A stretch of 5,364 nt of DNA from DASYYE01 sp035946955 (GTDB lineage Bacteria > Actinomycetota > Actinomycetes > Streptosporangiales > Streptosporangiaceae): the NCBI GenBank assembly GCA_035946955.1, contig DASYYE010000536.1, positions 1-5,364 on the forward strand, read 5' to 3'. Below are positions 1 to 5,231 of the stretch, in pieces; positions within the stretch are counted from its first letter, which is position 1, and each line of letters begins with the position of its first letter. A model generated the notes under the pieces. It was not told where the DNA came from and ran no database searches. It saw only the letters and a program-made list of their open reading frames with translations. A program made the position numbers and the translations under genes.

Positions 1-430
1 CATGGCTCATGAGCGCAGGCGAGACAGAGGCCGCGCTCGAGAGCAGCAGCGCGCTGCTGACCAGGTAGTGCACGAGCGCCTGCGTGCCGCCGGCCAACGG
101 GACCCGGGCCGGCATACCGGTGTTGCGGATGGCGGCGGTCACCTCGACGACCACGCACCACACCAGTTGCAGCCATGCCAGCCAGACCACCACGGAGCAG
201 ACCCTGACCACGGTGCCGAGGTCGAGTTGGTGGGTGAGCAGCGACAGGGAGGGCACCTTGTGCGGGACCGGCAGGCCGAACACTGCTATCAGCGCAAGCG
301 GCACACCACCCAACAGCGCCAGCAGCGCGACGCTAGCGGCCAGGCCGATGAGGGTGTCGATGACAGAACGACGGCGACGGGGTGGCCGCGCCGGCTGCCG
401 GGTCCGCGGTGCGGTGTGGTGTGTTGTCAT
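1..430 (-). CDS. Multi-pass membrane protein of the tad operon, N-terminal part (left edge)
   Basis: The frame opens at ATG 430-428 and stays open for 143 codons to the window edge, so the C-terminus is missing. The start overlaps the stop of the preceding TadG-like gene as ATGA, which fixes start and frame. A GGGGG run lies about 10 nt upstream as a weak ribosome binding site. Residues 9-21 are rich in arginine and proline. Three hydrophobic segments follow, roughly residues 24-52, 73-98 and 115-139, the second rich in Trp and Val (VVWLAWLQLVWCVVVEV). Between the last two lies a short loop with the motif VPLAGGTQ. From memory, actinobacterial tad loci often carry at this position a large protein with such an N-terminal membrane region followed by a LysM and/or BTAD (bacterial transcriptional activator) domain. 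That identity is an inference from position and topology, because those domains would lie outside the window. Confidence 0.85.
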   Translation of the reverse strand, partial: MTTHHTAPRTRQPARPPRRRRSVIDTLIGLAASVALLALLGGVPLALIAVFGLPVPHKVPSLSLLTHQLDLGTVVRVCSVVVWLAWLQLVWCVVVEVTAAIRNTGMPARVPLAGGTQALVHYLVSSALLLSSAASVSPALMSH

Positions 431-933
431 GGGCAGTTCGCCCCCAAATTGGTGCCGCACTTGACGGTGGCGGTCTGAGACGCGGTCTCGGTGAACGAGC
501 CGAAGACCCCAGGCACGAGGGGCCGGGTAGTGATCGTTACGGTGACCTGCGCGATCGTGGCTCCGGCTTGTGGGACGCAGCTGTCACTGGCGCTCATCAC
601 ATGGTCGGTGCCCCCGGCAGTAGCTCGCGCGTAGGTAGCCACCAGGGTGTTGGCTGCGCCGCAGGCACCCGGGGCCATCTGGACATGGCCAGCGCGCAGC
701 GCGATGAGGTCGAGGTCGTCGGCGGCGGCCCGCGCCGCCTGGCCCGCGATGTCGTAGGCCCGTTCTTTGGCGTTGATGGCGACGCCGCCGTCGATGATCA
801 GGGCGAGCAGGAAAACCACGGCGACCGCGAACACGACCGTGTAGACCGTGATCGACCCGCGCTCATTGCCTGGCCCATGCTCACGGCCCGGGCCGGATCT
901 GGGCCACTCGCAGCGGCGCCGCCTGGTCAGCAT
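427..933 (-). CDS. TadG/Tad-like pilus assembly protein (minor pilin-like)
   Basis: This encodes 168 residues from ATG 933-931 to TGA 429-427. The start overlaps the end of the preceding TadE-like gene by 7 nt. The frame is open further upstream, but that stretch lies inside the neighbour and reads as shadow. Residues 1-25 are a basic, polar leader, followed by ERGSITVY (25-31) and one membrane helix at about 30-50 ending in DGG. An amphipathic stretch rich in Ala and Asp follows (about 55-80), as in the Tad/TadE-G-like N-terminal domain. The rest is a small, probably extracytoplasmic domain with a Val/Thr strand (VTVTITT) and cysteines at 91, 119, 159 and 167. Unlike its two neighbours it has Tyr rather than Glu at the fifth position after the glycine, so processing by the prepilin peptidase is doubtful. 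The likely role is a membrane-anchored accessory or initiating subunit of the Flp pilus. The TadG-like class is fairly sure; the exact role is not. Confidence 0.85.
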   Translation of the reverse strand: MLTRRRRCEWPRSGPGREHGPGNERGSITVYTVVFAVAVVFLLALIIDGGVAINAKERAYDIAGQAARAAADDLDLIALRAGHVQMAPGACGAANTLVATYARATAGGTDHVMSASDSCVPQAGATIAQVTVTITTRPLVPGVFGSFTETASQTATVKCGTNLGANCP

Positions 934-1385
934 GTGCCGGTCCGGCACACGAATGGGTCCAATGGCGCGACCGCCTGGCCGGTGAACTGCATGGTCGGCC
1001 CAAAGCCAATGGCAGCGAACGGGCTCATGTTGACGGTGCAGGTGACGGTCACCGTCACGTCCGTCTCCGGTGCGCCCGGCCCAGGTGGCGGGCCGGTCGG
1101 CACGAACCCCGAGACCTGCGCATTCACGCTGTGGGGTTCGCACCAACTCGAAGTCCCCAGGTCATTGTCTGCTGCCTGCTGGGCGAACTGGCTTGCCTCA
1201 CCGGCGGAGCGGCCGATGGAGGCGGCGCGGGCCGCGTCCCTGGCGGCGGCGTCGATGTGGCCCTGCACCTCGACCACACGTGCCCCGCCAGCGAGCAGCA
1301 GCAGAAGCAGGGCCAGCGCTGGCGTGAGCACGACAAGCTCGACCGTGGTCGAACCACGGTCGCGAGCCAGGCGGGCCCTGCTCAT
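927..1385 (-). CDS. TadE-like minor pilin (second copy)
   Basis: This encodes 152 residues from ATG 1385-1383 to TGA 929-927. The start overlaps the preceding TadE-like gene as ATGA. A GTG two codons upstream (1391) sits at better spacing from a GGGGGA stretch and is a possible alternative. After a 10-residue basic leader comes DRGSTTVEL: Gly11 followed by Glu16 at +5 is the prepilin-peptidase recognition pattern of TadE/TadF pseudopilins. A Leu/Ala-rich membrane helix spans about 14-34, and an Ala-rich helix with RDAARAAS follows at about 44-60. The C-terminal half is outside by topology. It has a Pro/Gly-rich stretch (96-106), a Val/Thr strand (about 110-118) and cysteines at 82, 116, 147 and 152. 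By family, TadE proteins are minor pilus components processed by the same peptidase as Flp. Family assignment is strong; whether it is built into the fibre is unknown. Confidence 0.9.
   Translation of the reverse strand: MSRARLARDRGSTTVELVVLTPALALLLLLLAGGARVVEVQGHIDAAARDAARAASIGRSAGEASQFAQQAADNDLGTSSWCEPHSVNAQVSGFVPTGPPPGPGAPETDVTVTVTCTVNMSPFAAIGFGPTMQFTGQAVAPLDPFVCRTGTC
934..948 (-). other. Inverted repeat directly before the TadG-like start codon
   Basis: GTGCCGG and CCGGCAC flank a single base. In minus-strand RNA this gives a 6-bp GC-rich stem with a 3-nt loop ending at the base before ATG 933. It occupies the place of a ribosome binding site and also codes the last residues of the preceding TadE-like protein. 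Confidence 0.55.
1340..1362. other. Perfect 10-bp inverted repeat over the cleavage-motif codons of the second TadE-like gene
   Basis: The arms 1340-1349 and 1353-1362 (CGACCGTGGT / ACCACGGTCG) are exact reverse complements around a 3-nt loop. In the gene they cover the codons from Asp9 to Val15 (plus one base on each side), and the loop is the Ser12 codon. The position is about 25 to 45 nt inside the coding region, so an RNA hairpin there is possible. Its function is unknown. Confidence 0.55.
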
Positions 1386-1849
1386 CCGCACGAATTTCCC
1401 CCAAAGTTGGCCGGGCGGAAGCACTCGACCGGGCCACCGGCTGTGGCCGACACGGTCAGGTGCAGGGGGAAGAACGGGAACACCGAGTAGGCGAGCTGCC
1501 CCGTGACGGTGATGTAGACGTTCGTGGTCGCGTTCCCGGACGGGACCGCCTTGAGCTGGTGGAGCAGGGGCGAGTTCAGCGCCAGGTAGTACTGCCTCGC
1601 CGCCCCGGTGCCGGCTGCCTGCCAGCCGTTCGGGCTGTTGGCGGCATCCTCCCGCGCGACGGTGGCGCCCGCCCTGGCGGCGGCGAGGGCCACCTGGCGG
1701 GCGTTGAACCACAGGCCGAACTGGAGGATGAGCAGGCAGACCATCATGAGAGCGGGTGTCAGCACCGCCAGTTCCACGGCGGACGCCCCCCGATCTCCCA
1801 CCCAGCGACGTCGTACCCGTCGCGCCCAGGCCAGCACGGCTCGGCTCAC
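1382..1849 (-). CDS. TadE-like minor pilin (first copy)
   Basis: This encodes 155 residues from GTG 1849-1847 to TGA 1384-1382. The gene starts 8 nt after the stop of the pilin gene and shares ATGA with the next gene. The ribosome binding site is poor (AGG 7 nt upstream, overlapping the pilin stop), so coupling to pilin translation is likely. Residues 1-19 are a strongly basic leader, then DRGASAVEL with Gly21 and Glu26 at +5, matching the processing motif. A membrane helix runs from about 28 to 48, followed by the amphipathic Ala-rich stretch (ARQVALAAARAGATVARED) typical of TadE. A beta-type segment follows at 109-135 (VYITVTGQL and neighbours). The protein ends with Cys143 and Cys154 in a tail reading NFGGNSCG. 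The motif DRGASAVELAV is identical to that of the upstream pilin, consistent with both being substrates of one peptidase. Confidence 0.9.
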   Translation of the reverse strand: MSRAVLAWARRVRRRWVGDRGASAVELAVLTPALMMVCLLILQFGLWFNARQVALAAARAGATVAREDAANSPNGWQAAGTGAARQYYLALNSPLLHQLKAVPSGNATTNVYITVTGQLAYSVFPFFPLHLTVSATAGGPVECFRPANFGGNSCG

Positions 1850-1857
1850 CGGAGTGC

Positions 1858-2073
1858 CTAAGGCGCCTTGATCTTGGACGACTCAGTGGTCACGAAAGTC
1901 TTGATCACCGCGAGCAGGGCTATCGAGATCGCGATGAGGACTGCCGCGATGACCGCCAGTTCGACTGCGGAGGCGCCGCGGTCGTTGTCCCGCCACGCCT
2001 GCCGCAGCCGGGCGACGTGGATCTCCAAGAAAGTGCTCAGGCCCCGGAGGAACGGAGCGCCTGAAAAGTTCAT
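1858..2073 (-). CDS. Flp-type major pilin candidate
   Basis: This encodes 71 residues from ATG 2073-2071 to TAG 1860-1858. It would be the structural subunit of the Flp pilus, cut by a prepilin peptidase (not in this window) and assembled by TadA/B/C. A 33-residue leader ends in DRG. Cutting after Gly33 would leave a 38-residue mature peptide starting ASAVEL, with Glu38 at +5. The mature part is almost entirely one hydrophobic helix (about 37-60, Ile/Ala/Val-rich) with a short hydrophilic tail rich in Thr, Ser and Lys. That size and layout fit actinobacterial Flp subunits. The residue after Glu is Leu, where the classical Flp motif has Tyr. The leader is long for the family and contains no other plausible start. 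The gene follows a 42-nt gap and has a strong ribosome binding site, fitting the most highly made product of the operon. A third TadE-like protein is less likely because there is no periplasmic-type domain after the helix. Confidence 0.88.
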   Translation of the reverse strand: MNFSGAPFLRGLSTFLEIHVARLRQAWRDNDRGASAVELAVIAAVLIAISIALLAVIKTFVTTESSKIKAP

Positions 2074-2079
2074 ATCCCA

Positions 2080-2084
2080 CTCCT
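2080..2084 (-). promoter_or_regulatory. Ribosome binding site of the pilin gene
   Basis: On the minus strand AGGAG lies 6 nt before ATG 2073. It is the closest match to the consensus Shine-Dalgarno sequence at good spacing in the window, and it supports both the start and high expression of the pilin. Confidence 0.8.
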
Positions 2085-2115
2085 GTTGTTGCGTTGTGCG
2101 TTCACGTGCCCCCGG

Positions 2116-3015
2116 TTACACCCCCAGCAGCAGCCGTACTGCTGGGTAGATCAGGAAGACGAGGAAGGCCATGGCGAGCATGAGCTGGGCGACGAGCATC
2201 GACTGTGAGCGCTCGGCGGCCTGGCCCTGTGCTTCGGCCAGTTCTCTACGGCGCAGGCTGGCGGCCCGGGTAGTGAGGGACTCGCGCACCTTGGCGCCGT
2301 CATCGGCAACAAGGCCGAGGGCGGCGGACAGGTCGCGCAGTTCGTCCACGCGGACCTCGTCACCCAGTGCCCCGAGGGCCTGCCAGGGGGTCTGGCCGGT
2401 GATCCGGGCAGACACCAGTGCATCCCTGATCCGCCACATGGCCCAGCCGCCGCCGATCTCACTGGCCGACACCAGCGCCTCGGGCACGCCCCGGCCGCCA
2501 GCCAGGTTCATGGCCACGAGGTCGAGGAACGCGCTGATCGCGTGTCTGAAGTCGCGCCGTTTCCGCTCGACCTCTTGCTTCAGTTCGAGGTCGGGCAGGA
2601 GGAAGAAAATGACAGCCAGTGCCACACCCACCCACACCGGGATGACCACCGGCAGGTTCAGGCCGAGGACGGAGAGCAGCGCCAGCAGGATCGGTGCGAA
2701 CAGCAGGCCCAGCACAGCCAGCAGCACCTTGGTGGCTACGTAGCTCTCGAAGGACTTGCCCACGAGCGAGAGGTTGGCCCGCAGTGACGGGAACTCCCAG
2801 CCCTGTCCGGCGAAGAACTTGGCCAGGAAGGTTCCCAGCCGCCGGCTGAACTCACTCTCGCCCCCAAGGAGGGCTTGGGGCCGAGTCTCCGGACGACGTG
2901 CCTGGTCGAAGCGTGCGAGGCGGCGGCCCAGGCTCACTGGGTGCGGCCGCAAGGCCAGCACCAGGAGGAACAACCCCAGGCCGGCGACGCCGCCAGCGAC
3001 GAACACGGCTGTCAT
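2116..3015 (-). CDS. tadC: TadC-like inner-membrane platform protein
   Basis: This encodes 299 residues from ATG 3015-3013 to TAA 2118-2116. The start shares ATGA with the tadB stop, and a CAGGGG stretch lies 8 nt upstream. It belongs to the type II secretion F (T2SSF/GspF) family: with TadB it forms the membrane platform on which TadA acts to extend the Flp pilus. Hydrophobic segments lie at about 3-22, 96-119, 122-141 and 272-296. The cytoplasmic F domain lies between the third and fourth (about 150-270). It begins with DFRHAISAFLDLVAMNLAGG and contains DELRDLSAALGLVADDGAKV, both typical of TadC-type proteins. The last helix ends close to the C-terminus (YPAVRLLLGV), again as in this family. 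Length is normal and no disruption is seen. Assignment as TadC rather than TadB rests on its second position in the pair and on these motifs. Confidence 0.92.
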   Translation of the reverse strand: MTAVFVAGGVAGLGLFLLVLALRPHPVSLGRRLARFDQARRPETRPQALLGGESEFSRRLGTFLAKFFAGQGWEFPSLRANLSLVGKSFESYVATKVLLAVLGLLFAPILLALLSVLGLNLPVVIPVWVGVALAVIFFLLPDLELKQEVERKRRDFRHAISAFLDLVAMNLAGGRGVPEALVSASEIGGGWAMWRIRDALVSARITGQTPWQALGALGDEVRVDELRDLSAALGLVADDGAKVRESLTTRAASLRRRELAEAQGQAAERSQSMLVAQLMLAMAFLVFLIYPAVRLLLGV

Positions 3016-3932
3016 GGCGCGAGCCCCTGTCCAGCGGGCGTGGGCGTGCGCTGGCCGACGGTCAGCGGCGGTTCGGCCGGCGCTGACCGCAGCGCACTGG
3101 TGAGCAGACGCTGGGGTGCCTCGAACACCGCGAGCCGACGCAGCCAGATGATGCCGAGCGCGTACAGAGCGGCCACGCCGACCAGGATGACCTGACCGAA
3201 CGGGCTGTCGTAAGGAGCCAGGAACGGATGGTCGATAGTTGCCAGCCCCAAGGCCATGCCGACCGACACGATGACCACGATCTGGACGCTGCGGCGGGTG
3301 GAGCGGCGGTCCGCATGGACCTTGCGGCGCATGTCGAGTTCCTCGCGCACCGAGGTGGACAGCGAGCCCAGCAGGTCACGCAGGCCTGGGCCGCGCAGGC
3401 GTGAATTGAGGATCAGAGCCGCGATGATCAGGTCCGCGCCGGGGTCATCCAAGTCGTCGGCTAGGCGCATGAGCGCGTCGGCCATGGGCACCCGGACATG
3501 CAACCGGTTCACCAGGTTGGTCAGCGGCTCCACGAGAACGGGCTGGGCGGCCCGCAGCGAGGCGGGTATGGCCTGCTCCAGGCCGGCCGCACCAGCGATC
3601 GAATCGCGCAGTGACTCGGTCCACACAGCCAGCGCTTCCAGCCGCACCATGGCGCGCCGCTCCCCGCCCGCGCCAGAGAGCCCGCGCCAGCTCAGCACCA
3701 GCAGAGCGACGCCGATGCCGGCGACCAGCCAGTGGGTGGCGACCACCGCAACCAGCCCGGCGACCACGGCCACCACGGCACGTGCCCCGCTGAACCCACG
3801 GACCAGGCGCAGCAGCCGGCCGGCGCCACCAGGGGGGCCGATAGGCAGACCACGCAGGGCGGCCGCGAGCAGGAAGACCCCGGCTCCTACGACTGCTCCG
3901 GCCAGCACCGCGCTGAGCGCCAGCCCAGTCAC
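3012..3932 (-). CDS. tadB: TadB-like inner-membrane platform protein
   Basis: This encodes 306 residues from GTG 3932-3930 to TGA 3014-3012. Two GTG codons stand side by side (3935 and 3932). I chose the second because GGGAG lies 6 nt before it (only 3 nt before the first) and because it makes a GTGA overlap with the tadA stop. It is a T2SSF-family protein and the partner of the following TadC. Counting from the 3935 start, hydrophobic segments lie at about 5-28, 51-83 (probably two passes), 216-233 and 247-266. The F domain covers about 95-215. It contains LEALAVWTESLRDSIAGAAG and then LRGPGLRDLLGSLSTSVREE, patterns seen in TadB proteins. The C-terminal 35 residues are rich in Pro, Ala and Thr and probably flexible. 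Placement between tadA and tadC is the standard order. Confidence 0.92.
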   Translation of the reverse strand: MTGLALSAVLAGAVVGAGVFLLAAALRGLPIGPPGGAGRLLRLVRGFSGARAVVAVVAGLVAVVATHWLVAGIGVALLVLSWRGLSGAGGERRAMVRLEALAVWTESLRDSIAGAAGLEQAIPASLRAAQPVLVEPLTNLVNRLHVRVPMADALMRLADDLDDPGADLIIAALILNSRLRGPGLRDLLGSLSTSVREELDMRRKVHADRRSTRRSVQIVVIVSVGMALGLATIDHPFLAPYDSPFGQVILVGVAALYALGIIWLRRLAVFEAPQRLLTSALRSAPAEPPLTVGQRTPTPAGQGLAP

Positions 3933-5227
3933 CACGGGCTCCCGGCGGAGTCGTAGCCGTGGTGGGCCAGCTCGTTCATGCAGGAAGGCGGAGCGTGCGG
4001 GACCGCCCGGCCGTCGGGGCCGGGGGCGAAGACCTCGCTGGACAGTACACGTCCGTCGATGCCGGTGACCTCACGCACGCTGCTGACAAAGCGGCGCAGG
4101 GTGCCGCCATGGGTGTAGTCGTTGCGCTTCTCGATGAAGATGACGAAGTCCAGTGCCCCGGCGATGAGCATATGGGTGGCCTCGACCGGGAGCCGTTCCC
4201 GTGCCTGGATGCCGTAGGTGGCGACGCGGTTGAAGACCTCCATCGAGGAGTTCGCGTGGATGGTGGACAGCGAGCCGTCGTTGCCCTGGGTCATGGCGTT
4301 GAGCATCGTGATGATCTCGTCACCGAGCACTTCGCCGACGATCACCCGGCTCGGGTTCATCCGCAGCGAGCGGCGGACCAGTTCGGCCATGGAGATGGCG
4401 CCCTCGCCCTCGGCATTGGGCAGCCGTTCTTCCAGCGCGACCACGTTGGGATGCAGTTCGGGGAACTGGTCGAGCCCGAGTTCCAGTGCGCGCTCCACGG
4501 TGACAAGGCGCTCGCTGGGCGGGATCTGGTTGGCGATCGCCCGCAGCAGCGTGGTCTTGCCCGCGTTGGTGGCCCCGGCGATCATGAGGTTCTTGCGGGC
4601 CGCGGTGGCTGCCGCCAGGAAGCTGCCCAGTTCCGGGGAGAGCGTGCCGTTGCCCACCAGGTCGGCCAGGAACACCTTGCCCAGCCGGGCACGGCGGATG
4701 GACACGGCCGGGCGCAGGGTCACGTCCATCACGGCCGACAGCCGGGAACCGTCGGGCAGGCGCAGGTCCAGTTGCGGGTGGGCGGTGTCGAACGGGCGGC
4801 TGGACAGGCCGGAGTAGGCGGCCAGCGCCTGGATCAGCTCGACGAGCTCCTCGTCGCTGTCGGCGACCGGCTCGGCCATGATCTCGTGCCCGTCGGCGTA
4901 GCCGATGAACACCCGGTCGCACCCGTTGATGTCGATGTTCTCGATCCGCTCGTCCTGCAGCAGCGGCTGGAGGCGTCCCACGCCGAACAGGGCGGCGTGC
5001 ACGGCGGTGGCGAGGTCTTCTTCGTCCTGGGCATTGGGCGGTGGGCGGCCCGCGCTGATCTCGGCCCTGGCGTGGCTCTCCATGGCCTGGGCGATGAGGG
5101 CCCGGGCGTACTGGCGCTCGTCCTCGGCGGACAGCGGGGCCGCGCCGGTGGCGGCGTCCAGCCGCCGCTGTTCGGCGAGCTGGTCACCGACCTCGCTCCG
5201 CAACCGCTTCACCAGTGCGTGGTCCAT
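3929..5227 (-). CDS. tadA: TadA/CpaF-family secretion ATPase
   Basis: This encodes 432 residues from ATG 5227-5225 to TGA 3931-3929. It is the cytoplasmic hexameric ATPase of the type II/IV secretion (GspE/VirB11) superfamily that powers Flp pilus assembly through TadB/TadC. Residues 1-75 are charged and helical. The N-terminal domain follows with GVGRLQPLLQDERIENIDING at about 82-102. In the ATPase domain the Walker A is GATNAGKTT (218-226, Lys224). The Asp-box region reads TVERALEL (243-250), with Arg246 where relatives usually have Asp. The Walker B region is RVIVGEVLGDE (294-304, Glu299), and the His box is GNDGSLSTIHANS (315-327, His324). The last 40 residues are a variable tail ending DSAGSPW. 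Length is usual for CpaF proteins. The start lies 4 nt after the stop of the upstream gene; GAGG 10 nt before ATG is a weak ribosome binding site. The family is certain; the Asp-box change may be a feature of an actinobacterial subgroup rather than a loss. Confidence 0.96.
   Translation of the reverse strand: MDHALVKRLRSEVGDQLAEQRRLDAATGAAPLSAEDERQYARALIAQAMESHARAEISAGRPPPNAQDEEDLATAVHAALFGVGRLQPLLQDERIENIDINGCDRVFIGYADGHEIMAEPVADSDEELVELIQALAAYSGLSSRPFDTAHPQLDLRLPDGSRLSAVMDVTLRPAVSIRRARLGKVFLADLVGNGTLSPELGSFLAAATAARKNLMIAGATNAGKTTLLRAIANQIPPSERLVTVERALELGLDQFPELHPNVVALEERLPNAEGEGAISMAELVRRSLRMNPSRVIVGEVLGDEIITMLNAMTQGNDGSLSTIHANSSMEVFNRVATYGIQARERLPVEATHMLIAGALDFVIFIEKRNDYTHGGTLRRFVSSVREVTGIDGRVLSSEVFAPGPDGRAVPHAPPSCMNELAHHGYDSAGSPW
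3939..3943 (-). promoter_or_regulatory. Ribosome binding site deciding the tadB start
   Basis: GGGAG on the minus strand lies within the 3' end of tadA, 6 nt before GTG 3932 and 3 nt before GTG 3935. The spacing favours the second GTG as the tadB start. Confidence 0.5.
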
Positions 5228-5231
5228 CGAA

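Noticed and set aside
1042..1058. Palindrome GTGACGGT-C-ACCGTCAC
   Set aside because: It falls on alternating Val/Thr codons of a beta strand in the second TadE-like gene; such codons readily give self-complementary runs, and the single-base centre makes a poor hairpin.
934..1146. Upstream extension of the TadG-like frame to 1146
   Set aside because: The extra 71 residues lie inside the second TadE-like gene and read as Arg/His-rich shadow; ATG 933 gives the usual short leader before the membrane helix.
382..1506. Long open frame on the plus strand opposite the TadE/TadG-like genes
   Set aside because: It spans three overlapping minus-strand genes with clear pilin-like motifs, and its own sequence is low-complexity with no membrane or domain pattern.
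1392..1712. Upstream extension of the second TadE-like frame to 1712
   Set aside because: This stretch lies inside the first TadE-like gene and has no family features; a start at 1385 (or 1391) gives a normal leader.
2074..2115. Terminator or promoter in the gap between tadC and the pilin gene
   Set aside because: There is no stem followed by a T run and no recognisable -35/-10 pair; only the CACGTG hexamer and the ribosome binding site stand out, and the hexamer alone proves nothing.
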